Source: Clostridia bacterium (GTDB lineage: Bacteria; Bacillota; Clostridia; TANB77; CAG-508). From it: a DNA stretch of 64,000 bases. A program made the position numbers and the translations under genes. The notes under the pieces are model-generated. The model was not told the DNA's origin and searched no databases. It saw only the letters and a list, made by a program, of their open reading frames with translations. The stretch spans positions 1-64,000 of the forward strand of contig JAAWOE010000001.1 in the NCBI GenBank assembly GCA_022799315.1, in the 5' to 3' direction. Shown here piece after piece: positions 13,440 to 24,187 of this stretch. Numbering within the stretch: position 1 is the first letter of the stretch; each line of letters starts with the position of its first letter.

Positions 13440-14075
13440 ATGAAGTATATAAAAAAGGGGGCTAAATTTGTGAAAGAAAAGGAGAAAAAAGAAATGGATA
13501 ATTTAGCTTACAAATTAAAAAAATATACTTATGCAGACTTGCTAGAAATGGACGATGATAAAAGGTATGAACTAATTGATGGAGAACTATACCTTATGAG
13601 TTCACCCAAAATATTGCATCAAGAAATAGTAGGAGAAATATATGCACAATTACATACTTATCTAAAAGGAAAGAAATGCAAAGCGTTTGTATCACCTTTA
13701 GATGTATGTTTATCTGGATTTAAAAATCCTAAAAAAGAATATAATGTAGTTCAACCAGATATTTTAGTAGTATGTGATGAAAATAAGCTAACTGAAGATA
13801 TGGGAATACAAGGAGCACCAGATTTAGTAATTGAAGTATTATCACCTAGCACTAGAAAGCATGATATTTATAGAAAATTTAATTTATATCAACATTATGG
13901 AGTAAAAGAATATTGGATTATTGATACTGAAGTAGAAGTAATATATCAATATATTTTAAATGAAAAGAACATATACACATTGCCAAAGACTTATGAAATT
14001 ACAGAAGATATAAAAGTAAATATACTAAAGAATTGTATCATTTCATTGAAAGATATAATAGAAAATACTAAATAA
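13440..14075 (+). CDS. Uma2-family (DUF820) PD-(D/E)XK-like nuclease-fold protein
   Basis: YELIDGELYLM..., QPDILVVCD, GAPDLVIEVLSPST, KEYWIID; likely start is 13494 (SD aaggag) or 13470. Confidence 0.82.
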   Translation: MKYIKKGAKFVKEKEKKEMDNLAYKLKKYTYADLLEMDDDKRYELIDGELYLMSSPKILHQEIVGEIYAQLHTYLKGKKCKAFVSPLDVCLSGFKNPKKEYNVVQPDILVVCDENKLTEDMGIQGAPDLVIEVLSPSTRKHDIYRKFNLYQHYGVKEYWIIDTEVEVIYQYILNEKNIYTLPKTYEITEDIKVNILKNCIISLKDIIENTK

Positions 14076-14100
14076 AACTTAAAAGGAAGGTAATAAATTT

Positions 14101-15633
14101 ATGAATAACAAACTAACAATGCTAATGATTTTAGACGGATTTGGAGAAAACACAAACGAAAAAGGAAATGCAGTAAAAGTAGCAAATACACCTAATATTG
14201 ATAAACTAATGAAATTGTGTCCAACAACAGATATTTATACAAGTGGATTAAATGTAGGACTTCCAGATGGACAAATGGGAAATTCAGAAGTTGGTCATAC
14301 CAATATTGGTGCAGGAAGAATAGTATACCAAGAATTAACAAGAATAACAAAATCGATAGAAGATGGAGATTTCTTTAGTGTTAAAGAGTTTGATGAAGCA
14401 GTAGAAAACTGTAAAAAGAATAATTCTAGTTTACACATTATGGGATTATTATCAGATGGTGGGGTTCATAGCCATATTCGTCATTTATATGCATTACTAG
14501 AACTTGCTAAAAGAAAGGGAATTGAAAATGTATATGTACATGCTTTTCTAGATGGAAGAGATACACCACCAGCATCTGCAGAAAATTATATTGCAAAACT
14601 AGAAGAAAAAATGAAAGAAAAAGAAATTGGTAAAATCGCAAGTATTACTGGAAGATTCTACGCAATGGATCGTGATAAAAGATGGGAAAGAGTAAGTAAG
14701 GCTTATGATGCATTAGTAAATGGTGTTGGAGAAAAGGCTCAAAGTGCAATTACAGCTATTGAAGCATCTTACCAAAAGGAAATTTTTGATGAATTTGTTG
14801 AACCAACACTAATTTGTAATGGCGATACACCAATTGCAACAATCAAAGAAAATGACTCAGTAATTTTCTATAACTTTAGGCCAGATAGGGCAAGAGAAAT
14901 TACAAGAGCATTAGTTGATAATGAATTTGATGGATTTGAAACAAAACCATTAAACTTATACTTTGTATGTATGACACCATATGATGAGACAATGCCAAAT
15001 GTACACGTTGCATTTAAGAAAGAAGCATTAAGCAACACATTTGGAGAATATATTAGTAATCTTGGTTACACACAACTTCGTATTGCAGAAACAGAAAAAT
15101 ATGCACATGTTACATTTTTCTTTAATGGTGGAGAAGAAAAACAATATAAAGGAGAGGACAGAATTTTGGTACCATCTCCAAAAGTTGAAACATATGATTT
15201 AAAACCAGAAATGAGTGCATATGAAGTAACAGATAAAGTAGTAGATGCAATAAAATCTGAAAAATATAATGCAATAATTCTAAACTATGCAAACCCAGAT
15301 ATGGTAGGTCATACAGGAAGCTTAGAAGCGGCAGTAAAAGCAATTGAAACAATAGATGAATGTGTTGGAAAAGTAGTAGAAGAGATAGAAAAAGTAAGTG
15401 GAGTATTACTAATTACAGCAGATCATGGAAATGCAGAGCAAATGATAGATTACAAAACAGGAGAACCACACACAGCTCATACAACAAATCCTGTTCCATT
15501 AATTTTAGTTGGTATGGATGATGTGAAAATAAAACCAGGAAAATTAGCAGATCTTGCACCAACAATGTTAGATATTATGGGACTAGAAAAACCAGAAGAA
15601 ATGACTGGTGAAAGTATAATTGTAAAAGAGTAG
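14101..15633 (+). CDS. gpmI: 2,3-bisphosphoglycerate-independent phosphoglycerate mutase
   Basis: [32 protein letters not shown]. Confidence 0.96.
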   Translation: MNNKLTMLMILDGFGENTNEKGNAVKVANTPNIDKLMKLCPTTDIYTSGLNVGLPDGQMGNSEVGHTNIGAGRIVYQELTRITKSIEDGDFFSVKEFDEAVENCKKNNSSLHIMGLLSDGGVHSHIRHLYALLELAKRKGIENVYVHAFLDGRDTPPASAENYIAKLEEKMKEKEIGKIASITGRFYAMDRDKRWERVSKAYDALVNGVGEKAQSAITAIEASYQKEIFDEFVEPTLICNGDTPIATIKENDSVIFYNFRPDRAREITRALVDNEFDGFETKPLNLYFVCMTPYDETMPNVHVAFKKEALSNTFGEYISNLGYTQLRIAETEKYAHVTFFFNGGEEKQYKGEDRILVPSPKVETYDLKPEMSAYEVTDKVVDAIKSEKYNAIILNYANPDMVGHTGSLEAAVKAIETIDECVGKVVEEIEKVSGVLLITADHGNAEQMIDYKTGEPHTAHTTNPVPLILVGMDDVKIKPGKLADLAPTMLDIMGLEKPEEMTGESIIVKE

Positions 15634-15634
15634 T

Positions 15635-16363
15635 GTGGAGGCAAGTATGCTAACAACATCTGAAATAAGAAAATTATATGAGAAAATACAGAAGCAACTA
15701 TTTTATATGATTCCAGAAAAATGGGATAAAGTATTTTTGTATGCTTCTGTATTGGAACATTATAATAATGTACAAACAGGAGAAATGTTTTTTTATTACT
15801 ACCCAAAAAGTGTTTTAAAAAAGAATCCTGTTAATGTTTATGAAGTACCAAACAAATTTAATATTGATGAGCAAGCATATTTTAAATTAGCTGAAAAATT
15901 GTATGATGAATTAAAAAGTTTAAGAACTTATTTGGTAAGTATGGGCGAAAATCCATGGACAAATCTAACTATATCAATACAAAATTTTAAATTTAATGTG
16001 GAATATAGTTATGAAAATCTAGTTAATTCTAAATATACAAGTTATGATAGGCACCTTATATGGAGACATAAATATTTAGACGTTCCTTTAACTTCATATC
16101 AAAAGAAAGATAGAAAAATGATAGAAGAATACTTAAAAGAGGAAGAACATAATAAAAAGATAAGTACATATAATGAAGGGATTTATAAAAAACCAATTAG
16201 TAATATTACAGAGTATAATAAACAAGAAGAAAATGAAATACAAATAGTAGAAGATTTAAAATCAACAAATAACAACGTAAGAGTCGACACCAACGTCGAC
16301 CATGACATTAAGAAAGAACAAGAACAAAATATTAAGAGCCAAATTCTTAATATAAATAACTAA
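15635..16363 (+). CDS. Hypothetical protein (242 aa), C-terminal tail overlaps a GTCGAC-family repeat
   Basis: Continuous ORF directly after gpmI; no family recognised. Confidence 0.6.
   Translation: MEASMLTTSEIRKLYEKIQKQLFYMIPEKWDKVFLYASVLEHYNNVQTGEMFFYYYPKSVLKKNPVNVYEVPNKFNIDEQAYFKLAEKLYDELKSLRTYLVSMGENPWTNLTISIQNFKFNVEYSYENLVNSKYTSYDRHLIWRHKYLDVPLTSYQKKDRKMIEEYLKEEEHNKKISTYNEGIYKKPISNITEYNKQEENEIQIVEDLKSTNNNVRVDTNVDHDIKKEQEQNIKSQILNINN
16281..16306. repeat. GTCGAC-family palindromic repeat, copy 2, inside an ORF
   Basis: gagtcgacaccaacgtcgaccatgac. Confidence 0.55.
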
Positions 16364-16414
16364 GTTTTCAAAATTTTTAATATATATATCTAATGCTAGA
16401 AAGGAGCAATTAAA

Positions 16415-17107
16415 ATGATTTATTCAAAAGAAGTAGAAGAAATGTGTCCAGTAGCAAAAGGAGTGGACCATGGACCAGCACCAATTCCAGAAGAAGGAAA
16501 ATGGGTAAAAGCAAAAGAAATTAAAGATATATCAGGGTTAACACACGGTATTGGTTGGTGTGCACCTCAACAAGGAGCATGTAAATTAACTCTAAATATC
16601 AAAGAAGGAATTATTCAAGAAGCACTAGTAGAAACAATTGGATGTTCAGGAATGACACATTCAGCAGCAATGGCAGGAGAAATATTAGTAGGAAAAACAA
16701 TACTAGAAGCATTAAATACAGACTTAGTTTGTGATGCAATCAATACTGCTATGAGAGAATTATTCTTACAAATCGTATATGGTAGATCTCAATCTGCATT
16801 CTCAGAAGGAGGACTTACAATAGGAGCAGGACTTGAAGATTTAGGAAAAGGACATAGAAGCCAAGTTGGAACAATTTATTCAACACTTGCAAAAGGACCA
16901 AGATACTTAGAGCTTGCAGAAGGATACATAGTAGAAATAGGTCTTGATAAAGACAATCAAATTATAGGATACAAATACGTAAACCTAGGAAAAATGATGG
17001 AAAACATCAAAAAAGGAATCGAACCTATGGAAGCAATTGAAAAAGCAAGTGGAAAATATGGAAGATTTGATGAGGCAGTTAAGGTAATTGACCCACGTAA
17101 GGAATAA
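16415..17107 (+). CDS. NifU-like iron-sulfur scaffold-type protein, partner of GGGtGRT protein
   Basis: IGCSGMTHSAAMAGE motif; immediately upstream of GGGtGRT family gene. Confidence 0.7.
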   Translation: MIYSKEVEEMCPVAKGVDHGPAPIPEEGKWVKAKEIKDISGLTHGIGWCAPQQGACKLTLNIKEGIIQEALVETIGCSGMTHSAAMAGEILVGKTILEALNTDLVCDAINTAMRELFLQIVYGRSQSAFSEGGLTIGAGLEDLGKGHRSQVGTIYSTLAKGPRYLELAEGYIVEIGLDKDNQIIGYKYVNLGKMMENIKKGIEPMEAIEKASGKYGRFDEAVKVIDPRKE

Positions 17108-17111
17108 TAAA

Positions 17112-17234
17112 AAAACGAATGAAAAGCGGCATCTTGCGTTGTTAAACTTCATAAAAATTTTTTCGATGTACAAACGTACTATCTCAAAAATTTTTAATCG
17201 TTTTCCTAGCAATATACCACTTTTGCTTCGTTTT
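17112..17234. repeat. 123-bp element with imperfect terminal inverted repeats, copy 2
   Basis: aaaacgaatgaaaagcggcatcttgc... with terminus reverse complement aaaacgaagcaaaagtggtatattgc. Confidence 0.8.
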
Positions 17235-17270
17235 AAAGTATCATAAATAATATGAGGAGGAATAATAATT

Positions 17271-18272
17271 ATGGCAGTAACATTTGAAAGTTATGAAAGA
17301 AGAATAGACCAAATTAAACCAGTAATGGAAAAATACGGAATTAAAGATTTTGAAGACGCACTAAATATTTGTAAAGAAAAAGGATTTAATCCATATGATA
17401 TTACAAAAAGTGTTCAACCAATTTGTTTTGAAAATGCATGTTGGGCATATACATTAGGTGCAGCAATTGCAGTTAAAAAAGGTTGCATAAAAGCAGCAGA
17501 TGCAGCAAAAGCTATAGGAGAAGGATTACAAGCATTCTGTATCCCAGGTTCTGTTGCAGATGATAGAAAAGTTGGATTAGGACATGGAAACTTAGCATCT
17601 ATGCTATTATCAGAAGAAACAAAATGTTTTGCATTCTTAGCAGGACATGAATCATTTGCTGCTGCAGAAGGAGCAATTGGTATTGCAAAATCTGCAAATA
17701 AAGTAAGAAAAGAACCATTAAGAGTTATCTTAAATGGACTTGGAAAAGATGCAGCACAAGTTATTTCAAGAATTAATGGATTTACATATGTACAAACAGA
17801 CTTTGATTTCTTCACAGGAAAAGTAAATGTAGTTAAAGAAATTGCATACTCTGATGGAGAAAGAGCAAAAGTTAGATGTTATGGTGCAAATGATGTTAGA
17901 GAAGGTGTAGCAATAATGCACATGGAAGGCGTAGATGTATCTATTACAGGTAACTCTACAAACCCAACAAGATTCCAACATCCAGTTGCAGGTACATATA
18001 AAAAAGAATGTATTGAACAAGGTAAAAAATACTTTTCAGTAGCATCTGGTGGAGGAACAGGAAGAACACTTCACCCAGACAATATGGCAGCAGGACCTGC
18101 TTCATATGGTATGACAGATACAATGGGAAGAATGCATTCAGATGCACAATTTGCAGGATCATCATCAGTTCCAGCACACGTTGAAATGATGGGATTAATT
18201 GGTATGGGTAACAACCCAATGGTTGGATGTACTGTATCAGTAGCTGTTGCAGTAGAAGAAGCAATGAAATAA
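17271..18272 (+). CDS. GGGtGRT family protein
   Basis: Contains the name-giving motif: VASGGGTGRTLHPDNMAAGPASYG. Confidence 0.85.
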   Translation: MAVTFESYERRIDQIKPVMEKYGIKDFEDALNICKEKGFNPYDITKSVQPICFENACWAYTLGAAIAVKKGCIKAADAAKAIGEGLQAFCIPGSVADDRKVGLGHGNLASMLLSEETKCFAFLAGHESFAAAEGAIGIAKSANKVRKEPLRVILNGLGKDAAQVISRINGFTYVQTDFDFFTGKVNVVKEIAYSDGERAKVRCYGANDVREGVAIMHMEGVDVSITGNSTNPTRFQHPVAGTYKKECIEQGKKYFSVASGGGTGRTLHPDNMAAGPASYGMTDTMGRMHSDAQFAGSSSVPAHVEMMGLIGMGNNPMVGCTVSVAVAVEEAMK

Positions 18273-18303
18273 ACAAATAATTAAATAAAGGAAAGCAAAT
18301 TAA

Positions 18304-19311
18304 ATGAAAAAAATTGCTATTATTATTGATAAAACAGGTTGGGCCTTTTCAAATGCAGCAAACCAAATAAAAAAGCACCTAAGCAAATTCTACGATATTG
18401 AAATTATATCTATGGACGTATTTAAGGATAACATTGTAAAGCTTTTCATATTAGGTCTTGATTATGATTTAATGTTTTTTATGTGGAGAGGGCAGATATC
18501 ATGGCTTCAAAGTGAATATTCTAAAAAGTATATTACAGAACTTGGTTTCGAATATGAAGAATTTTTAGAAAAATTTTTATTACAAAAAAATATTGTTACA
18601 GGAGTATATGATCATCTATTTGTTAATTCAGAAAAAGAAAGAACAGATTTTATATTTAAGTATGTTAGTGATTATATTGTATGCTCAAAAAAGCTAGAAA
18701 TAATATATAACAATATGAACGAAATAAAAAAACCAAGTGCTGTAATATCAGATGGTGTAGATTTGTCAATGTTTTCAATGAAAGATACTGATAAATATAA
18801 TAAACCATCTGAAAAACTAATAATTGGTTGGTGTGGAAATAGCAAATTTACTGATGAAACAGATGATGACTTAAAAGGATTAAGAAAAATTATTATACCA
18901 GCAGTTGAAGAATTAAAAAATGAAAAATATAATGTTGAATTAAATATTGCTGATAGAAATATCAAGATGATACAACATAAGGATATGCCTGAATATTATA
19001 ATAGCATTGATGTATATGTATGTGCATCAAGAACAGAAGGACATCCAGACACTGTAATTGAAGCAATGGCATGTGGTGTCCCAGTAATTTCAACAGATGT
19101 AGGAATAATAAACGAGCTATTTAAAGAAAAGCAAAAACAATTAGTTATTGAGAGAGACAAGGAAAGTTTAAAAGAAAAAATAAAATTGCTAATTGAAAAT
19201 AGAAAAATGCTAAGTGAAATATCAAAGGAAAATGTAGAAGCAGTTAAAGATTGGACATGGGAAAAACAAGCAATGAAATACAAAGAATTCTTTGACAAAA
19301 ATTTAGTTTAG
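18304..19311 (+). CDS. Glycosyltransferase (GT4-like)
   Basis: C-terminal ...DVYVCASRTEGHPDTVIEAMACGVPVISTDVG. Confidence 0.8.
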   Translation: MKKIAIIIDKTGWAFSNAANQIKKHLSKFYDIEIISMDVFKDNIVKLFILGLDYDLMFFMWRGQISWLQSEYSKKYITELGFEYEEFLEKFLLQKNIVTGVYDHLFVNSEKERTDFIFKYVSDYIVCSKKLEIIYNNMNEIKKPSAVISDGVDLSMFSMKDTDKYNKPSEKLIIGWCGNSKFTDETDDDLKGLRKIIIPAVEELKNEKYNVELNIADRNIKMIQHKDMPEYYNSIDVYVCASRTEGHPDTVIEAMACGVPVISTDVGIINELFKEKQKQLVIERDKESLKEKIKLLIENRKMLSEISKENVEAVKDWTWEKQAMKYKEFFDKNLV

Positions 19312-19362
19312 TAGATAAAAAGGCAAAGCACATAAGTAAAGAATAATAGAAGGGAAGATATA

Positions 19363-21102
19363 ATGAAAAAAAGTGGCTATGGGAAAAATATTTTAACAAC
19401 AATATTAGCAGGAATTACAACAATTTTTGCTTGGCATAACTTTTTAATTAGTGGAAATAATGTTATTTTTGTATTTATATTTATTTCAGCAATTTTTATA
19501 ATTAAGCGCACAATGGACATTACAAATAAAAGAATGACTATAGTTACTGGAATTTTATCAATTGTATTTGCACTTATAGAATTAATTTGTAAAAGTATTA
19601 ATTATGATTATACATTAAACCATATTTTTGATAAATGGATTTTAGTAAACTTAATTGGATATTTTACAATAGCATGGTGTTTAATAACAAACTTGTTTTA
19701 TTTATTTGAAAAAGCAAATTTGGATAATGAAAAAGCAAAAAAAATATTAGATAGCAAAATAATGCACTTTTTAATATGTGCATTATTAATGCTTATTGTA
19801 TGGGCTCCAATATTTCTTAGATATTATCCAGGAATATCTACACCAGACTCATCAAGCCAAATATACCAAGCAGTGGGAATAGATAAAGTTACTGATCACC
19901 ATCCATTTGCACATACAGCGATTATATCAGTATTTATCAACATGGGAACAAAATTATTTAATAGTGTAGAAACTGGAATGGCATTATATAGCATATTTTC
20001 AATGTGCTTTCTAGCAACATGTTTTTCGTTGGTACTAAATTATTTAAAGCAGATAAAAGTGCCATCTATTGTTAGATTAGTAATATTATTGTGGTATATG
20101 TTCTATCCGATAAATGCAATATATAGTATAACAATGTGGAAAGATATTATATTTGCTGGAATTGTACCATTATTAATAATTCAATATATACGACTAATAT
20201 TTGATACAGAAAACTTCTTAAAAAATAAGTTAAATATCTTTTTATGCATTTTAATAAGTGTGTTTACAATTATTATAAGGCATAATGGATTATATATGAT
20301 ATTATTAAGTTGTCCATTTGTTATTATTGTATTACGTAAATATTGGAAAAAAGTAGTACCATTGTTTTTGGCTATATTTATTATAAATTCCGTATATAAC
20401 TTTACAATTTACAATATTTTAAAAATACCAAAAGGTTCAATTGTGGAGATGTTATCAATTCCATTGCAACAGATTGCAAGAGTGGAAAAATATCATAGAG
20501 ATGAACTTAATGAAGAAACAATGGGAAAAATCAATAAACTATTTGTAAAAGAAAATATAGGAGATTATTACAACCCTACATTATCAGACGATGTAAAATG
20601 GAGTGTTGATGAAGAATATTTGAGTAAAAACAAAGAAGAATTTATATCATTATGGTTACAACTACTAAAACCATATTTTAAAGATTATGTAGAATCTTTT
20701 ATATCTAATTCATATGGATATTATTATCCAGAAGCCAAGAATTGGGTATATTCAGAAGCAACAATGGGAGAGAAACTTGGAATAGAACAACATCCAATAA
20801 TTAAATCGGACAAGATAAGTGAATATATTGGAAAAACATCAAGTAGGGATAATCCAGTAATATCAATGCTATTTAGTGTGGGTTGTATATTTTGGGTAAT
20901 TATAGCATGCTTAGGATATAAAATTTATAAAAAGGAGTATAAATATATTTTAATATATTTACCTATTGGAATATTGTGGTTGACATTGATTGCATCACCA
21001 GTATTTTGCGAATTTAGATATGCATACCCATTGTTTACTACATTACCACTTCTAATAAGTTTAAATTTTACAAAAAAGGAAGGAATAAAATTAAATGGAT
21101 AA
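19363..21102 (+). CDS. Multispanning membrane protein (DUF6020-like / GT-C type)
   Basis: Many TM segments, YYPGISTPDSSSQIYQA, SITMWKDI. Confidence 0.65.
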   Translation: MKKSGYGKNILTTILAGITTIFAWHNFLISGNNVIFVFIFISAIFIIKRTMDITNKRMTIVTGILSIVFALIELICKSINYDYTLNHIFDKWILVNLIGYFTIAWCLITNLFYLFEKANLDNEKAKKILDSKIMHFLICALLMLIVWAPIFLRYYPGISTPDSSSQIYQAVGIDKVTDHHPFAHTAIISVFINMGTKLFNSVETGMALYSIFSMCFLATCFSLVLNYLKQIKVPSIVRLVILLWYMFYPINAIYSITMWKDIIFAGIVPLLIIQYIRLIFDTENFLKNKLNIFLCILISVFTIIIRHNGLYMILLSCPFVIIVLRKYWKKVVPLFLAIFIINSVYNFTIYNILKIPKGSIVEMLSIPLQQIARVEKYHRDELNEETMGKINKLFVKENIGDYYNPTLSDDVKWSVDEEYLSKNKEEFISLWLQLLKPYFKDYVESFISNSYGYYYPEAKNWVYSEATMGEKLGIEQHPIIKSDKISEYIGKTSSRDNPVISMLFSVGCIFWVIIACLGYKIYKKEYKYILIYLPIGILWLTLIASPVFCEFRYAYPLFTTLPLLISLNFTKKEGIKLNG

Positions 21103-22033
21103 AATAGCTGTGTTAATACCATGTTATAATGAAAGTAAAACTATTAAAAAAGTCATAGAAGACTTTAAAAGAGAACTACCAGAAGCTACAATATATGTAT
21201 ATGATAATAATTCAAGTGACAATACAGCAGAAATTGCAAAAAAGGCAGGAGCAATAGTTAGAACTGAGAGAAAGCAAGGTAAAGGCAATGTTATTAGAAC
21301 TATGTTTAGAGAAATCGATGCTGAGTGCTACATTATGACTGATGGAGATGATACTTATCCTGCAGAAGATGCAAAGAAAATGTGTAAAGAAATATTAGAG
21401 AATAATGTAGATATGGTAATTGGAGATAGACTATCATCAACATATTTTGAGGAAAACAAAAGACCATTTCATAACATTGGAAATGTAATTGTACGTTTGT
21501 TAATTAATATGATTTATAAAAGTAAAATACGTGATGTTATGACAGGGTATAGAGCATTTAGCTATAGATTTGTAAAAACATTTCCTGTGTTATCAAAAGG
21601 TTTTGAAATAGAAACAGAAATGACAATTCATTCATTAGATAAGAATTTGAATTTAGAAAATGTTACAATTGAGTATAGAGATAGACCAGAAGGAAGTTCA
21701 TCTAAATTAAACACATATGTTGATGGAGCAAAAGTAATAAAAACGATTATAAGTTTATATAAGAATTATAAACCATTATCATTTTTCTTATGGCTTGCAA
21801 TATTATTAGTAATTATTGGAACTATTTTTCTAATACCAGTATTACTAGAATTTTACAAAACAGGACTTGTTCCTAAAATGCCTACATTTATGGCAAGTAT
21901 ATTCTTTTTCATATGTGCAACTCAATCATTTTTTGGAGGACTTATTTTGCAAACAATCGTTGAGAAAGATAAAAGACAATTTGAAATTACTCTAAATGAA
22001 TATGAGGACAAGTTCAAGAAGTTAAAAGAATAA
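21095..22033 (+). CDS. GT2 family glycosyltransferase (DPM1/polyprenyl-phosphate type) with C-terminal TM segments
   Basis: LIPCYNESKTI, DNNSSDNT, MTDGDDTYPAED. Confidence 0.87.
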   Translation: MDKIAVLIPCYNESKTIKKVIEDFKRELPEATIYVYDNNSSDNTAEIAKKAGAIVRTERKQGKGNVIRTMFREIDAECYIMTDGDDTYPAEDAKKMCKEILENNVDMVIGDRLSSTYFEENKRPFHNIGNVIVRLLINMIYKSKIRDVMTGYRAFSYRFVKTFPVLSKGFEIETEMTIHSLDKNLNLENVTIEYRDRPEGSSSKLNTYVDGAKVIKTIISLYKNYKPLSFFLWLAILLVIIGTIFLIPVLLEFYKTGLVPKMPTFMASIFFFICATQSFFGGLILQTIVEKDKRQFEITLNEYEDKFKKLKE

Positions 22034-22091
22034 AAACATTAGTAATATAAATTAATGATGAATTAAAGTAATATCTATTTATACAATCAAA

Positions 22092-22117
22092 ACCGCACAT
22101 ATACGTGCGGGTTTTTG
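22092..22117 (+). terminator. Intrinsic terminator
   Basis: ccgcacatatacgtgcgggttttt. Confidence 0.8.
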
Positions 22118-22126
22118 ACACTGTAT

Positions 22127-22155
22127 TTGCAACTTTATGTAAAATATAGTATAAT
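22127..22155 (+). promoter_or_regulatory. Sigma-A type promoter with TTATGTAAAA spacer motif (cassette A)
   Basis: ttgcaa-ctttatgtaaaatatag-tataat (17-nt spacer). Confidence 0.75.
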
Positions 22156-22242
22156 ATAGCTAGATACTTGTATTTTTCTGCAAGTTTATTTAAGCAGGAA
22201 AATAATAAACAAATAATTTCATAAAAGAAAGGGAGAATTATC

Positions 22243-22944
22243 ATGAAGAAAAAAATTACATCAGCAACTATTGTACTGGCAGCTCTTTTTGCAATTGTTT
22301 GTTTTGCGGTTAGGTATGAACAAAACCAAAAATCTGCATATGAGCAAAACCAGAAGTCTGAGTACGAAGAGTGGTTAGATGCTTATGCGAAAGCTGTGTG
22401 GGAGACATCTGTAGAAGATCAGACATCCGAGGAACCTGAAGCACTAAGAGCGCAGTTCCTTGAAGAAGTAGCGGCAAACATATCACTGGCAGAATCGATG
22501 GGACTTACCTACGAGGAGTTCTTGACCAAAATGGAAAAATTAGATGAGACATATAACAACTCAAGCTATTTTTCCACAAATGCAGAGGCGATGTATGAGG
22601 CTGCTATAGAAGGAGGTTACAGAGAGACCTTGATACCAAGCATCATATGTCTTGAAACAGCGGGCGCTACAAGGATGAGAGGAGAAAACAATTCTTGGAA
22701 TGCAATAGAAAGAAGAAATCCTTTTGAGCCTACTGAGATATACGAGGAATGGAGACGGGGAATAAAATTTGTTGATTTCGACTCATCGAAAGATGCAATT
22801 GAGACCCTCTCTCATGATCTGAAGGAAACTCTTCTTACTGGCACAACGCTGAAAGACTTTGCAGAAACATGGGATTTAAGTGTTGACTCTGCAGCTTATG
22901 CAATCCATATCTACCAACAAATGCAGAGGATTGAAGATTTATAA
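22243..22944 (+). CDS. Secreted or membrane-anchored putative lysozyme/glucosaminidase-like protein (cassette A)
   Basis: Signal peptide MKKKITSATIVLAALFAIVCFAV; core ...LIPSIICLETAGAT...ENNSWNAI; paralogue of 24274 ORF. Confidence 0.6.
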   Translation: MKKKITSATIVLAALFAIVCFAVRYEQNQKSAYEQNQKSEYEEWLDAYAKAVWETSVEDQTSEEPEALRAQFLEEVAANISLAESMGLTYEEFLTKMEKLDETYNNSSYFSTNAEAMYEAAIEGGYRETLIPSIICLETAGATRMRGENNSWNAIERRNPFEPTEIYEEWRRGIKFVDFDSSKDAIETLSHDLKETLLTGTTLKDFAETWDLSVDSAAYAIHIYQQMQRIEDL

Positions 22945-22956
22945 TCGCACTTTCAT

Positions 22957-22980
22957 GGCACTGGGATTCCAGTGCCTTTG
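22957..22980 (+). terminator. Intrinsic terminator, same sequence as cassette B
   Basis: ggcactgggattccagtgcctttg. Confidence 0.8.
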
Positions 22981-23089
22981 AAGGTTTTATAGAAAAATAA
23001 AGAATAATATAACGTAAGTTACATTATTCTTATTGTTTTATTTGTAAATTTGTGATACTCTATATAAGAAATAATAATTAGGAGTAAAA

Positions 23090-23530
23090 ATGGAAGTAAT
23101 TATTGAAGATTTAAAATATGAAGACATAGCAGAATGCTATGAACTTTGCAAAGAATGTTTTAATGAAGAATATGGCTTAGAGGAAGTACAAGATTTATAT
23201 AAAGAAATAAGCAAACAAAGTAACTATAGATTTTTAGTTGCTAAGGTTAATAATAAAATAGTAGGATATACATCTGCTATTATGGCATATAATTTGTTTG
23301 ATGGGAAAAGACCATTTATGACATTATGGTGGGTATGCACGCATCCAAGTTATAGAAGACAAGGTGTTGCAACAAAATTATTTAATAGAATAGAAGAAAT
23401 AGCAATAGAAAACAATTGTGAATTGATATATTTTACATCTGAAGTAGAAAGAACAGGAGCACATAAATTTTACGAAAGTATGGGATATAAGTCTAATAGT
23501 GATAAAGCGTTTATAAAAATGCTAGATTAA
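23090..23530 (+). CDS. GNAT family N-acetyltransferase
   Basis: VCTHPSYRRQGVATKLFNRIEE; GAHKFYESMGY. Confidence 0.88.
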   Translation: MEVIIEDLKYEDIAECYELCKECFNEEYGLEEVQDLYKEISKQSNYRFLVAKVNNKIVGYTSAIMAYNLFDGKRPFMTLWWVCTHPSYRRQGVATKLFNRIEEIAIENNCELIYFTSEVERTGAHKFYESMGYKSNSDKAFIKMLD

Positions 23531-23548
23531 TATAGGAGGGAAATTAAA

Positions 23549-24100
23549 ATGGAAAATTATTTTATTATACATGGCTCATTTGGTAGCCCATATTCAAATT
23601 GGTTTAGCTGGTTACATGATTTTATTGAAAGTGATGGAAAACAATGTTATGTACCAGATTTTCCTATAGGAGTAGGATATCAAAATTACGAAAACTGGAG
23701 TAGATTATTAAAGAATTATTTAGATTTAGGGCTAATAAATGAAAGTACTACAATAATTGCTCATAGTATTGCACCAGTATTTGTTTCTAAATTCTTAGTG
23801 GAATACAAAGTAAAAGTTAAAAAATGTATATTTGTATGTGGATTTAATAATTACTTAGGAATAGATAAAGATTATGATGCAGTAAATGAATCGATGTATT
23901 TTGACAATCTTTCTGATGTTAAAAACAATAGTAAAGAAATAATTTGCTTCTATTCTGATAATGATCCATATGTAAAATATGATGCTGAAAAAGAATTTGC
24001 AGATACAGTTGCAACAGAGCAAATAGTAATTCCAGCTGCAGGACATATAAATGCAGAAAGTGGATATGATACATTTGAAGATATAGTACATTATTTATAG
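23549..24100 (+). CDS. RBBP9/YdeN-type alpha/beta hydrolase
   Basis: FIIHGSFGSPYSNWFSWL, IIAHSIAPVFVSKFL, DNDPYV, AGHINAESGY. Confidence 0.82.
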   Translation: MENYFIIHGSFGSPYSNWFSWLHDFIESDGKQCYVPDFPIGVGYQNYENWSRLLKNYLDLGLINESTTIIAHSIAPVFVSKFLVEYKVKVKKCIFVCGFNNYLGIDKDYDAVNESMYFDNLSDVKNNSKEIICFYSDNDPYVKYDAEKEFADTVATEQIVIPAAGHINAESGYDTFEDIVHYL

Positions 24101-24158
24101 AAGACTTTTAGAGTCTTCTATTTTTATACATATATACTCTCAGCTCCAACCACTCAAT

Positions 24159-24187
24159 TTGCAATTTTATGTAAAATATAGTATAAT
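24159..24187 (+). promoter_or_regulatory. Promoter with TTATGTAAAA spacer motif (cassette B)
   Basis: ttgcaa-ttttatgtaaaatatag-tataat. Confidence 0.75.
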
